Shown: positions 33,797 to 42,980 of the stretch, piece after piece
How positions within the stretch are numbered: position 1 is the stretch's first letter
How the letters are laid out: the number at the start of each line of letters is the position of its first letter
From: CAYYJR01 sp964472305
GTDB taxonomy: Bacteria > Armatimonadota > Hebobacteria > CAIYQO01
Length of the DNA stretch: 64,000 nt
Reading direction: 5' to 3'
Assembly (NCBI GenBank): GCA_964472305.1
Contig: CAYYJR010000002.1
Span: forward strand, 186,001 to 250,000
Notes under the pieces: model-generated
The model's database searches: none
Seen by the model: the letters and a program-made list of their open reading frames with translations, nothing else
What the model was told of the DNA's origin: nothing
Made by a program: the position numbers and the translations under genes

Positions 33797-35080
33797 GTGA
33801 TACCGAAAAACGCATATGCCACTACTCCGCCGATGGGTTGGAACACCTCGGGCAGTTATGACCTGGCGGGTGAAAACGAAGAAATGGTCAAACGCGGTGT
33901 CGATGCCATCGTCAAGGAAGGACTGCGCGACGCGGGGTATGAATATATTCTTATCGATTACGGTTGGTATCAGAAAGAATCCCGCACGACCACCGGCGTG
34001 AATCCCCTGACGCGCTGCGATGCGTATGGTCGCTACATTCCCGATCTCGAACGGTTTCCCTCATCGGCTAACGGACAGGGATTTAAACCGCTGGCTGATT
34101 ACATCCATGGCAAAGGCTTAAAATTCGGACTTCATTTGATGCGCGGAATATATCGTGGCGCGTACGACGCCAACCTGCCCATTAAGGGCACCACGTATCA
34201 TGCGCGGGACATCACCAACCCCCAAAGCGTCTGCGGATGGTCGGATCTCACCTACGGATTGAATATGAATCATCCGGGCGCACAGGCGTACATCGACTCT
34301 TTGTTCGAGTTGTTTGCCGCATGGGGCGTTGATTTTCTCAAAATTGATGATTTGATCTCCCCGTATCATGCTGCTGAAATCGAAGGATATCACAAAGGAC
34401 GACTGAAGGCTGGACGACCGATTGTGATCTCCGGTTCACCGGGTGATGACACACCGATCACTCAAGCATCGCATTTACAGGCGAACATGGAAATGTATCG
34501 AATCACGAAAGACCAATGGGATGCGTGGAGCGATATTCTGGTTCAATTTGAGAGAGCCGCGCAATGGGCGCCTTTTTCCGTCCAGGGAACATGGGCTGAT
34601 CTGGATGCATTGCCCTTCGGACTGATGTTTGACATGGTCCGCGCGCGTAAAATTATACCGACCAGACTGAGTCAGGATGAAATTCGCACCAGTATGACGC
34701 TACATTGCATCGCACGTTCACCGCTTGTGTTTTATGCCGATCCAGTACATTTAGATCCTTTCACGAAGGAAATCCTGACGAATAAGGATGCCTTGTATGT
34801 GAACAAGCATGGTGCTGAGCAACGCCAATTCTACAGTGATGCACAACTGAAGAAATGGATCAGCGTCAACGCGGTCAACGGTGATACATATCTTGCGCTG
34901 TTCAATCTCTCGACGACACCATGTGTTATTGAGCAATCAATACTCGAACTGGGATTTGCACAGGGGTGCCATATTCGCGATATTTGGCAAAAAGAGACCC
35001 TGGGTGAAGTCGCTCAATCATTCACCACGTATATTGCCGGCCATGGCGTCTCGTTCTTTAAATTATCACGGCCGCTATAA
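33797..35080 (+). CDS. GH27 alpha-galactosidase-like enzyme
   Basis: 427 residues from GTG 33797, with AAAGGAT seven bases before it. ATG 33788 abuts the ribosome site, and a longer frame from 33668 would add a signal-like segment. GH27 landmarks are 'TPPMGWNTSGSYD', 'YEYILIDYGWY', the nucleophile region 'WGVDFLKIDDL' and the C-terminal beta domain. The family releases terminal alpha-galactose or alpha-N-acetylgalactosamine from oligosaccharides and glycans. Visibly lower GC than its neighbours suggests more recent acquisition. It opens the glycan-catabolism island. Confidence 0.85.
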   Translation: MIPKNAYATTPPMGWNTSGSYDLAGENEEMVKRGVDAIVKEGLRDAGYEYILIDYGWYQKESRTTTGVNPLTRCDAYGRYIPDLERFPSSANGQGFKPLADYIHGKGLKFGLHLMRGIYRGAYDANLPIKGTTYHARDITNPQSVCGWSDLTYGLNMNHPGAQAYIDSLFELFAAWGVDFLKIDDLISPYHAAEIEGYHKGRLKAGRPIVISGSPGDDTPITQASHLQANMEMYRITKDQWDAWSDILVQFERAAQWAPFSVQGTWADLDALPFGLMFDMVRARKIIPTRLSQDEIRTSMTLHCIARSPLVFYADPVHLDPFTKEILTNKDALYVNKHGAEQRQFYSDAQLKKWISVNAVNGDTYLALFNLSTTPCVIEQSILELGFAQGCHIRDIWQKETLGEVAQSFTTYIAGHGVSFFKLSRPL

Positions 35081-35425
35081 CAGGACACCGCAGTGTTGCT
35101 GTCGTCACAGCGACGGCACCCGTGCCAGAATCCGGCTCATACAGAAAGGCGACCCGTAATGGCGTTTACGCGTGACTGTCGCCCAGCTACCGGATCTTCG
35201 CGACCGGTCGGCGTACGCGGCGCGACCATAAGGACTCTGGACTGTTCAGTTGATCATCGCGACTTGTCTGCCAGCCGCCGTCTGGCTTGCTGCGACAACG
35301 TCATCTGCTGGACGCGGCAGGCGGAGGCACTGATGCAATGACAGCCGCGTTCATGAGAGAGCGCAACATATTCTGCCGGCGTGACGAAACAGCCATCAGC
35401 AGGGGTGAATTGAAGGAGTGACTAC
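35081..35425. other. intergenic region
   Basis: No convincing frame or motif is visible. The 3' end holds AAGGAGTGA, the ribosome site of the GH29-like gene. Confidence 0.4.
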
Positions 35426-36427
35426 ATGCGAGATGTCACCGAATGGTTTGCAAAAGCCGGCTGGGGTGTATTATGCCACTGGTTGGGTGCCCCACCAAGC
35501 TCAAACGACGGCGCCGAACTGTCCGCCGATGAATGGAATCGTTGGGTGGATGGTTTTGACACCGAGGGATTCGCGGATCAGCTCGGTGCAATCGGCGCTC
35601 CGTATTTGTTCATTACCATCGGACAAAATTCGGGGCACTACCTTGCCCCGAATGCCACGTACGACCAATTGACCGGCATTCGGCCCAGCAAGTGTTCGCG
35701 CCGCGATCTGGTCGCCGACCTGTACGACCAGCTCAAACCGCGGGGGATCAGGCTGCTGGTCTACCTGCCCAGCGGTGCACCATACATCGATACGGTGGCT
35801 ACCGCGCGGCTGGAATGGGAATGGGGGTTCGCGGGTGGAGCACCCAATGCCTGGGGGCCATTCCGGACCGGCAAACGGCTGGCGGCCTTCCAGCGGAAGT
35901 GGGAAGCCGTTATCCGGGAATGGTCGGAACGCTGGGGATCGAACATCAGCGGATGGTGGATCGACGGCTGTTACTTCGCCGATGAAATGTACCGGCATGA
36001 AGATGAACCGAACTTCGGCAGCTTTGCAGCGGCGATGAAGGCAGGCAATCCAGATGCCATCGTGGCCTTCAATCCGGGCATTGTTTCCGATATCTGGTCC
36101 GACGGGTCGGGTCGCTACATCACCTGCCACACCGAACATGAGGACTATACCGCGGGCGAGATGGATCGGGCACTGCCCGAATGCCCCGGCCCCTGGGTTG
36201 AGAGAAACGGCCACCAGGCCCGCTTCCACGTGCTCACGTATCTGGGTGAGTTCTGGTGCAAGGGGCAGCCGCGCTTTCCGGACGAGTTGGTCGTCGGCTA
36301 CACGAAGCACGTCACCAGCCGGGGCGGGGTCGTCACATGGGATGCCCCGATCGAACGCAACGGCCTGATACCAGATAACTACCTACAGCAGCTCACTGCC
36401 ATCCGGCGCGGAATGGCGAAATCCTGA
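35426..36427 (+). CDS. GH29-like alpha-L-fucosidase-related protein
   Basis: 333 residues from ATG 35426 (AAGGAGTGA upstream). A TIM barrel begins with 'KAGWGVLCHWLG', analogous to the FGMFIHWG opening of GH29. It continues with 'GQNSGHY' and 'SRRDLVADLYDQLKPRGIRLLVYLP', and reaches the nucleophile-like strand 'NISGWWIDGCYF' (Asp candidate). It lacks the C-terminal beta domain of typical fucosidases, so it is a short divergent member. There is no signal peptide. The likely substrate is a fucosylated oligosaccharide, but specificity is inferred from the fold only. Confidence 0.65.
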   Translation: MRDVTEWFAKAGWGVLCHWLGAPPSSNDGAELSADEWNRWVDGFDTEGFADQLGAIGAPYLFITIGQNSGHYLAPNATYDQLTGIRPSKCSRRDLVADLYDQLKPRGIRLLVYLPSGAPYIDTVATARLEWEWGFAGGAPNAWGPFRTGKRLAAFQRKWEAVIREWSERWGSNISGWWIDGCYFADEMYRHEDEPNFGSFAAAMKAGNPDAIVAFNPGIVSDIWSDGSGRYITCHTEHEDYTAGEMDRALPECPGPWVERNGHQARFHVLTYLGEFWCKGQPRFPDELVVGYTKHVTSRGGVVTWDAPIERNGLIPDNYLQQLTAIRRGMAKS

Positions 36428-36489
36428 CCGGATCGCGGCGATTTGTCTCCTGGCCGGGGAGCACGCAGATGCGTGAATGCCAAACGCCG

Positions 36490-36512
36490 ACCTGCACGAA
36501 GAGCGTGCAGGT
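36490..36512 (+). terminator. 9-bp stem-loop after the GH29-like gene
   Basis: ACCTGCACG (36490-36498) and CGTGCAGGT (36504-36512) pair perfectly with a 5-nt loop, about 60 bases after the stop. No U-run follows. The rest of 36428-36747 shows no gene. Confidence 0.45.
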
Positions 36513-36747
36513 TCACTGTGAAAACTGAACCCTCGGGAAAGTCGGACCGGGCACCTCGAGCTGGTCGGTCGTCAAAATGGCGATCGTTGACGATATGACG
36601 AATGACAACGGCGCGGAGGCTGACAATCCGCCCGAGCGCGGTGTGTTTCGATCTGTGCCATGCCGGGAGATGGAACTCCACACTTGGCACCCTATTGCTT
36701 GCCGCCTCCAGGCGAACAGGCGCAACGAGAAGGGGAACTATCATCTC

Positions 36748-38802
36748 ATGTTGTTTTCCACCCATACCGATCACACCGAATCCGATGTGCTTGAGACGCT
36801 GCGGCATAGAATCGTTGCATCGATCATGACATCGGTTGATGCGAGTCAGGCTGTTGCATTGGCAGCCTCGGTCCATCCGGACGGCACATTCGCCGATGTC
36901 GCCTACGACGACGCTGATCCGTGCTCCTGGAAGCCTTTCACCCACCTGGTGAAGGTGCTGACGCTTGCCCAGCGGTACGCCGGCCTGGAACAGACGTCCC
37001 CAGCGCGAGCCGATCTCCTGGAAGCGGCCTTCCGTGCCCTCGATCACTGGTTGGACGCTGATTATCAATGTTCCAACTGGTTTTATAACATCATCGCCGT
37101 GCCCGGTATTCTGGCGCAGATTTTCTTGCTGTTTGATGATGAACTCACCGGTGAGCCGCGCGAGAAAGGCTTAGAGATCATCGCCCGCGCCAAACTCGAC
37201 ATGACCGGCGCGAATCAAGTCGATGCGGCAAATATCATCCTGTATCGCGGAATCCTTGAACGCGATACCGAGTTGATCACACGCGCGGTCACCGCGATGA
37301 CTGGTGAGATACGCCTCACCCTGGAAGACGGTATTCAACCCGATTTCAGCTACCATCTGCACGACGCGCTACTCTACAACCACGGGTATGGGGCATTGTT
37401 CCTGTCCCGTTGCGTCGCGCTGGCGAACCTGGTCGCCGGCACTGCATTCCAGCTTTCCGCCGACAAAATCGAGATTCTCTGCCACCTTATCCTTGATGGC
37501 AATCAGTGGATGGTCCGTTATGGCACGAAAGACATGAGCGCCACCGGGCGCGGCATCGCCCGCCCGTCCGGCAATCATCCCAGCGCCGGGTATCTCGCGC
37601 CGATCGTGCGCGACATGCTCAAGCTGGATACCGGACGCACTGCCGAACTGCAAAACTTACTCGCCCGGCTGCAGGGAGACATGAGCGTTCCGCTGATCGG
37701 CAATCGTCACTTCTGGCGCAGCGACTACATGGCCCATCACCGTGCCGCATACTTTGCCTCTGTGCGCATGTTCTCCGACCGCCAATACAATACCGATTGG
37801 CCATGCAACGGCGAGGGATTGAAGTGCCACCATCTCGCTGATGGCTGCACCTACCTGATGCGCACCGGCAGTGAGTATCACGACATCTTCCCGGTGTGGG
37901 ACTGGCAGCGCATCCCCGGTACGACGATACAGCGCACACCCGAGTTGACCGGCGAGATGCATCTGTTGGGAACGTCCGCCTTTGTCGGCGGCGTCTCGGA
38001 TGGTCGGTATGGCTGCGCCGCTTTCGATTTTGCACGCGACGACCTTTTCGCGCGCAAGGCATGGTTCTTCTTTGACGACGAATTCATCTGTCTCGGCGCG
38101 GGCATCCGTTGTACCGGTGCAGATCCGGTGAATACCACACTGAACCAGTGCTTCCTGAACGGTGAAGTCACGGTTTCCCGCGACGGAATACCGCACAGTC
38201 TTGCTCGCGGCAACCACGCCATTGATCAGGTGGACTGGATTCACCACGATGGCACCACCTATCTCTTCCCGCAACCGGCACGGGTGCATCTGGCGAACGA
38301 GGCGCGCACCGGCACATGGCATGAAATCAACCGTGCCGGATCCAGTGAACCGGTGACGCATGACGTTTTCACCCTCTGGCTCGATCACGGCGTATCTCCA
38401 ATGAACGCGTGTTATGCCTACATTGTCGCGCCAACACTGACGCCGGCGGATCTTGAAGCCTACAGCGCGCATTCGCCGGTGGAAATCCTCGCCAACGAAC
38501 CCCACCTGCAGGCAGTGCGGCACCACGGCCTTGGTATCACCGGAATAGCCTTTTATACCCCTGGAACAGTGGCGGTCGCCGCGGATTTGACGCTGACGGT
38601 TGACCAGGCATGCCTGCTGATGGCCCGGATAGTTGGGGGAGGATTGGAGATAACAGCATCGAATCCGGAGAACAGCGCCTTGCAACTCAATGTGCAAATA
38701 CAACATGCGGACGAGCACACCGTCCACACGATTCCCTTCGCCTTACCGGAAGGCGACTGCGCGGGCATGAGCATATCCCGGTTCGTGGCCATACGGCACT
38801 GA
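36748..38802 (+). CDS. Polysaccharide lyase family 8-like enzyme
   Basis: 684 residues from ATG 36748 (AAGGGGA upstream); the 57-codon upstream extension looks non-coding. An alpha/alpha toroid occupies the first ~330 residues with the family's catalytic elements: the Asn in 'NWFYNIIAVP', the His/Tyr pair in 'PDFSYHLHDALLYNHGYG' and the Arg region 'ATGRGIARPSG'. The beta-sandwich C-terminus follows ('RRNGEGL'-like 'WPCNGEGLKCHHLADG'). PL8 enzymes cleave hyaluronan, chondroitin or xanthan by beta-elimination. No signal peptide is visible, so it may act on imported oligosaccharides. Neighbouring GlcNAc genes fit an amino-sugar polymer substrate. Confidence 0.85.
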   Translation: MLFSTHTDHTESDVLETLRHRIVASIMTSVDASQAVALAASVHPDGTFADVAYDDADPCSWKPFTHLVKVLTLAQRYAGLEQTSPARADLLEAAFRALDHWLDADYQCSNWFYNIIAVPGILAQIFLLFDDELTGEPREKGLEIIARAKLDMTGANQVDAANIILYRGILERDTELITRAVTAMTGEIRLTLEDGIQPDFSYHLHDALLYNHGYGALFLSRCVALANLVAGTAFQLSADKIEILCHLILDGNQWMVRYGTKDMSATGRGIARPSGNHPSAGYLAPIVRDMLKLDTGRTAELQNLLARLQGDMSVPLIGNRHFWRSDYMAHHRAAYFASVRMFSDRQYNTDWPCNGEGLKCHHLADGCTYLMRTGSEYHDIFPVWDWQRIPGTTIQRTPELTGEMHLLGTSAFVGGVSDGRYGCAAFDFARDDLFARKAWFFFDDEFICLGAGIRCTGADPVNTTLNQCFLNGEVTVSRDGIPHSLARGNHAIDQVDWIHHDGTTYLFPQPARVHLANEARTGTWHEINRAGSSEPVTHDVFTLWLDHGVSPMNACYAYIVAPTLTPADLEAYSAHSPVEILANEPHLQAVRHHGLGITGIAFYTPGTVAVAADLTLTVDQACLLMARIVGGGLEITASNPENSALQLNVQIQHADEHTVHTIPFALPEGDCAGMSISRFVAIRH

Positions 38803-38859
38803 TCCGTTGTCATTGGGGATTCATGCTACCGCAGCACGACTGTAAGCTTGAGGACAGAC

Positions 38860-40599
38860 ATGATCTTTGACGTAACACAGTTCGGCGCCATCGGCGACGG
38901 ACAAACGCTGAACACCGCGGCGATTCAAAAAGCGGTGGATGCCTGCGCGGCGGCGGGCGGCGGTACGGTGTTGGTGCCGGGCGGGACATTCGTGAGCGGT
39001 CCAATCTTTCTCCGGAGCAACATCGAGTTCCATCTCAGCGCCGGGGCCGTGCTTCAAGGGAGCCGGGATTTCGCGGACTACCCACCACTGGACGTGGAAA
39101 GCCATGGGCATCACATCAACGCATTCCTCGCCTCGCTGCTGACCGGCTACAACCTCGAAAACGTTTCCATCACCGGACACGGCGTTCTGGATGGCCAGGG
39201 GGAAGTTTGGTGGGCCGAGATCGATGCCGGTCGCGGTGGGCCGCGGCCCGTCACGATTTATCTGTGCGACTGCGAGCGGGTACTGATCGAGGGTGTCAAG
39301 GTGATGAATTCACCGGCATGGACAATCCTCCCGCTGCTGTGCCGGAATGTGACCATCCAGGGTGTCACGATCAAAAATCCCTGGAAGCCGTATCACAACT
39401 GTGACGGCATCGACGTGCATTCCTGCAACAATGTCCGGATTTCCAATTGCTATGTTGATACCGGCGATGACGGGATCTGTCTGAAATCCATCCCGGAATG
39501 GTTCATCTCAGCCAATGGCACGATGAAAACCGATTACAGCAAGCCCCGTATTCCCTGCGAGAACGTGGTAATCGAAAACTGCGTGGTCGAACATGGGCAC
39601 AGCGGGGTGGGCATCTGGGCCGAGGTGATCGGTGGGATGAGAAACGTCGCCGTCAGCAATTGCGTGTTCGACGGCACCCGCCAGGGGATCTGGATCAATC
39701 GATATCCCGCGCCCGGCGGCTATGTCAAGGATATCCGGTTTGATAACATCATCATGCGGCGAGTCGAGATCGTGATGGCGGTGACCTCCTACCTCGATCC
39801 GGCGAAAGTGGAAGAGGGCCCCGGCAAAGAAGACACGCCGGAGTTCAGCAACATCCACATCAGCAACATCACGGCCACCAAAGCCCGCTTTGCCTGCGAA
39901 GCCTATGGGCTACCGAAAATGCCGATCCGGGACATCAGTTTCAGCCATATCCGGATCGAGGCAGACAAGGGATTCGACATCCGGGATGCCGAGGGAATTC
40001 TCCTGGACGACGTGGAGGTGACATGCCCAGGTCCTGCCGTGCTGGCGGAGAATGTGCGCAACCTGGAGCTGCGACGGCTGATTGATGCCGCGCCGCAAAC
40101 CGGAATTCCATCGGTGCAGTTGACGAATACGCAGGATGTCTGGATCCACGGATGCAAGGCTGTCGCGGGAACGGATGTGTTTCTGGGGCAGGTGGGGGAC
40201 GAAAACCGCAATGTGGTTCTCGAAGAAAACGAACTGTCGCAGGCAGCCCGCGCGCAAGGGGCTGTCGAGCCGGTGCCCACCTGGAACTTCTCCTCCTACG
40301 CGTACAGCGGCAGCGCAATGTGGCGGATGTCTGGGATTGCGAATCCTTTCCTGCCGGTTCCGCCCTCGGTGATAGACACCATTCGGCGGGAATGGGATAC
40401 CGACCGCCTCAATACGATCAACAGTATTTTCCGGCTTGAGAGCGGAGGAAAGCCCGGTGTGGACCTGGCTGCCGGCGACAAGCGGAGAATCTATATCATC
40501 GAGATCTGGTCAAATGCTGAAAAGCTGATCATCTGCGAAGACGGTGAGCTGCTCAGGAAGATTGACGACCCGGACTGGCATGCCTGGGGGAAGGAATAG
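38860..40599 (+). CDS. GH28 polygalacturonase-like protein A
   Basis: 579 residues from ATG 38860 (GAGGA upstream). It is a right-handed beta-helix with an N-terminal pectate-lyase-3-like start ('TQFGAIGDGQTLNTAAIQKAVDAC'). GH28 motifs are present: 'NCDGIDV' (for NTD), 'DTGDDGICLKS' (catalytic Asp pair) and 'GHSGVGIWAE' (GHG region). The usual R-I-K is replaced by 'GIWINRY', so the substrate-binding Arg is lost. It is a clear paralogue of the gene at 48261. Substrates of such proteins include galacturonans and other uronic-acid glycans. No signal peptide is seen. It follows the PL8 gene by 57 bp and is probably cotranscribed. Confidence 0.85.
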   Translation: MIFDVTQFGAIGDGQTLNTAAIQKAVDACAAAGGGTVLVPGGTFVSGPIFLRSNIEFHLSAGAVLQGSRDFADYPPLDVESHGHHINAFLASLLTGYNLENVSITGHGVLDGQGEVWWAEIDAGRGGPRPVTIYLCDCERVLIEGVKVMNSPAWTILPLLCRNVTIQGVTIKNPWKPYHNCDGIDVHSCNNVRISNCYVDTGDDGICLKSIPEWFISANGTMKTDYSKPRIPCENVVIENCVVEHGHSGVGIWAEVIGGMRNVAVSNCVFDGTRQGIWINRYPAPGGYVKDIRFDNIIMRRVEIVMAVTSYLDPAKVEEGPGKEDTPEFSNIHISNITATKARFACEAYGLPKMPIRDISFSHIRIEADKGFDIRDAEGILLDDVEVTCPGPAVLAENVRNLELRRLIDAAPQTGIPSVQLTNTQDVWIHGCKAVAGTDVFLGQVGDENRNVVLEENELSQAARAQGAVEPVPTWNFSSYAYSGSAMWRMSGIANPFLPVPPSVIDTIRREWDTDRLNTINSIFRLESGGKPGVDLAAGDKRRIYIIEIWSNAEKLIICEDGELLRKIDDPDWHAWGKE

Positions 40600-40730
40600 C
40601 CTGCGCCACGGAGGCTATTGCGCGAAGGATGCCATTCGGCGGTGTTTTCGTGCCAGACCGGAATATCCGCTACCGTGTTTCATGTACAATGACGGCGTGA
40701 CTGCGTGAAAGATGCAGAGCGGAGTGGAGA

Positions 40731-41030
40731 ATGAATCAGGATAAACTGCCTTCAGGCGCCAGCTTCGCGCGCTGGGAGGATGAGACGAGGTATCGTCGAA
40801 AATACCCTGTTGCCCGGCAGGGTGACGCCTGGTGGCATGCCATGGACGAAGGCCGGCTGCAACACGGCCGGCCGTTGCTTATACCTTCACCCCAGGACTG
40901 TCTCGGAACGGAATCCACCTGAGATACTGTACGCGAGGTAATCGTCGGCAGATCGCAGAGGAGTGTTCGTGACGGGCAAGGCGGAGTGCCGCGCGTATGT
41001 GAGGCGCTGCCTGTCCGGCACGAAAGACCC
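40731..41030 (+). pseudogene. Probable relic of a right-handed beta-helix protein
   Basis: ATG 40731 with GGAGTGGAG upstream opens a 63-codon frame containing 'FARWEDETRYRRKYPVA'. In another frame after 40936 comes 'EVIVGRSQRSVRDGQGG'. Both stretches resemble, in order, the beginning of a family of right-handed beta-helix carbohydrate proteins as I remember it (W-E-x-x-x-x-x-R-x-Y-x-V-A, then V-V-I-x-x-G-x-Y-x-x-x-V-R-P-x-x-G-G). The sequence between them is scrambled. I treat it as a decayed gene. If the small frame is instead a real 63-residue gene, its function is unknown. Confidence 0.35.
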
Positions 41031-41126
41031 GCGAGATGCCGGCGTGTACTGTTCGTACAGTTTCGAAGAACAGGGAGGATTCGCTGTCGAAAAATGGAGT
41101 CCGCCCTTGCGTGGCGGAGGGAGATT

Positions 41127-42095
41127 ATGCCAGAGTATTTCATCGGAATCGACGGTGGCGGCAGTAAAACAAGCGGCGTGCTCCTCGCCGGCGACGGCCA
41201 GGTGCTGGCCAGCGCCCGAGATGCGGGATCGGCGATCGTCGGCGCTCCCTCCCCGCGGTCCTGCAACGTACTGGCGGCGATGAAGGTCCGCCTGTGTGCT
41301 GATGCCGGCATCGCGCCCGCTGCGGTGACCGGGATCGGACTCGGGCTCAATGGCATCGATTTTGCCGATGAATTCGCTCTGCAGCATACCGACCTTGCCG
41401 CGTGCCTGACCATCGCCGGCGACCGGTTGACACTGGTCAACGACGGCATCGCCGCGCTCTGGGGCGCTTCATCATCCCCGCAGGCCGTCATCGTACAGCA
41501 TGGAACAGCCTATACGCACGCGTATCGTGCTGCCTACGGACAAGAGCAACTCTTCGATCACCTCGACGTCGGCATGGCATTCGATATCCGGCGCGCGCTC
41601 ACGGCGCTGGTCGCCCGCATGATCGATGGCCGCGCCGCCACGACACCCTTGAAAGAGGCGGCACTGCGCCATTACGGCGTGTCGAACGACACGGCGTATG
41701 CGGAGGCTTTGTTCCGGGGGCGCATCCCCGCCGAGCGCATTCTGACCGGAGCATCCATCGCCTTTTCCGCCTGGCTTGCAGGAGATCCCGCCGCCATCCG
41801 GCTTGTCGAACAAGCCGCAGACGACTACGTCTGCACCGCGTATACGCTGGCGGCACGTGTCAACCACGACCAGTGTCACGTTGCCTTTGGAGGCGGCGTA
41901 CTCAACCACGCGCCGGATACCTTTATCGATCTGTTACGTGAACGCATACAGCGCACGTTCCCTCTGGCGCGGGTAATGCGTCCGCAATTGTCGCCCGCCT
42001 GCGGCGCCGCGGTGATGGCGGCATTCCACCGCGCGGTGGACCCCACGCCGTTATATCACCGTCTGCTGACCACGTCGGGTAATACACAGACATAA
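41127..42095 (+). CDS. BadF/BadG-type N-acetylglucosamine kinase-like protein
   Basis: 322 residues from ATG 41127 with GGAGGGAG upstream. It has an ASKHA sugar-kinase fold with the P1 loop 'YFIGIDGGGSKTSGVL', the connect-1 region, 'TLVNDGIAALWGA' and 'AVIVQHGTAYTHAY' (phosphate 2), and 'VAFGGGVLNHAPD' (adenosine motif). These motifs match the BcrAD/BadFG-like family, which includes N-acetylglucosamine kinases. Twelve bases separate it from the NagB-like gene and 30 more lead to GH4, so the three form an operon. The likely role is phosphorylation of GlcNAc released by the glycan-degrading enzymes. Confidence 0.75.
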   Translation: MPEYFIGIDGGGSKTSGVLLAGDGQVLASARDAGSAIVGAPSPRSCNVLAAMKVRLCADAGIAPAAVTGIGLGLNGIDFADEFALQHTDLAACLTIAGDRLTLVNDGIAALWGASSSPQAVIVQHGTAYTHAYRAAYGQEQLFDHLDVGMAFDIRRALTALVARMIDGRAATTPLKEAALRHYGVSNDTAYAEALFRGRIPAERILTGASIAFSAWLAGDPAAIRLVEQAADDYVCTAYTLAARVNHDQCHVAFGGGVLNHAPDTFIDLLRERIQRTFPLARVMRPQLSPACGAAVMAAFHRAVDPTPLYHRLLTTSGNTQT

Positions 42096-42107
42096 AAGGA
42101 GCACCAG

Positions 42108-42950
42108 GTGCGAATTCTCGGCAATCAGGATCATGCCATTCCCACCATGATTTACGCTGATGCGCAGGCCCTTGGCGCCGCGTTGGCCATGGATATTCTC
42201 GCGGGAGCGGCACAGGCTTTGCGGCAGGGGCGGCGTTACCTGCTCGGGTGTCCCGGCGGGCGCAGTGCAATGACGACTTATCAGGCACTCGGCCACTTTG
42301 CCGCGGAACGGCAGCAGGATGTATCGCATCTCATCATCGTCATGATGGATGAATATGTCTTTCAGACTGCTGAAGGTTATCACTACTGTCCGGCGCATGC
42401 GCATTATAGCTGCCGCCGGTTTGCCGAAGAGGCCATCGTGGAGGTGATCAATCGTGGACTCGACTCCACCCGGCGCATTACCACCGAACACGTCTGGTGC
42501 CCGAATCCGGCCGATCCCGCCGAGTATGACGCCCGGCTCCGCACGGCTGGCGGAATCGATCTGTTTATCGTGGCGACCGGGGCCAGTGATGGGCACGTGG
42601 CCTTCAATCCGCCGGGAACTGCGGAAGATTCCATGTCGCGCATTATTCACCTGGCTGACAGCACACGCCGTGACAACCTGGTGACATTCCCGCAGTTCAC
42701 CGGGCTGCAGGAAGTGCCCACTTATGGGGTCTCGGTCGGGTTGGGCACCATCGCCGCGCTGTCCCGCGAAGTGGTGTTGATTGCCCACGGTGACGACAAG
42801 CAAGACGCCGTGCGCCGGTTGGCGGCACATGCCGATTTCACTCCGGTATGGCCGGCGAGTATCATCTTCCGCAGCCCCGGCGCGCGGGTACTGCTCGATA
42901 AGGCTGCCGCACATGGCCTTGATGCTCATCTGATGCCACCATCGCCATAA
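42108..42950 (+). CDS. Glucosamine-6-phosphate deaminase-like protein with altered active site
   Basis: 280 residues from GTG 42108 (AGGAG upstream). It has a NagB/RpiA fold. 'LGCPGGRSAMTTYQAL' is the phosphate loop, 'IVMMDEYV' holds the Asp equivalent to E. coli NagB D72, and 'GASDGHVAFNPPG' holds the D141/H143 pair. The Glu that normally follows in G-H-I-A-F-N-E-P (E148) is Pro here, so the His-Glu relay that opens the sugar ring is incomplete. It may be a different isomerase/deaminase or a slower enzyme. Context with a sugar kinase, NagA and GH4 supports amino-sugar phosphate metabolism. Confidence 0.75.
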   Translation: MRILGNQDHAIPTMIYADAQALGAALAMDILAGAAQALRQGRRYLLGCPGGRSAMTTYQALGHFAAERQQDVSHLIIVMMDEYVFQTAEGYHYCPAHAHYSCRRFAEEAIVEVINRGLDSTRRITTEHVWCPNPADPAEYDARLRTAGGIDLFIVATGASDGHVAFNPPGTAEDSMSRIIHLADSTRRDNLVTFPQFTGLQEVPTYGVSVGLGTIAALSREVVLIAHGDDKQDAVRRLAAHADFTPVWPASIIFRSPGARVLLDKAAAHGLDAHLMPPSP

Positions 42951-42980
42951 CGGCATTCGGCATCGCCAAGGAGAGTAGTA

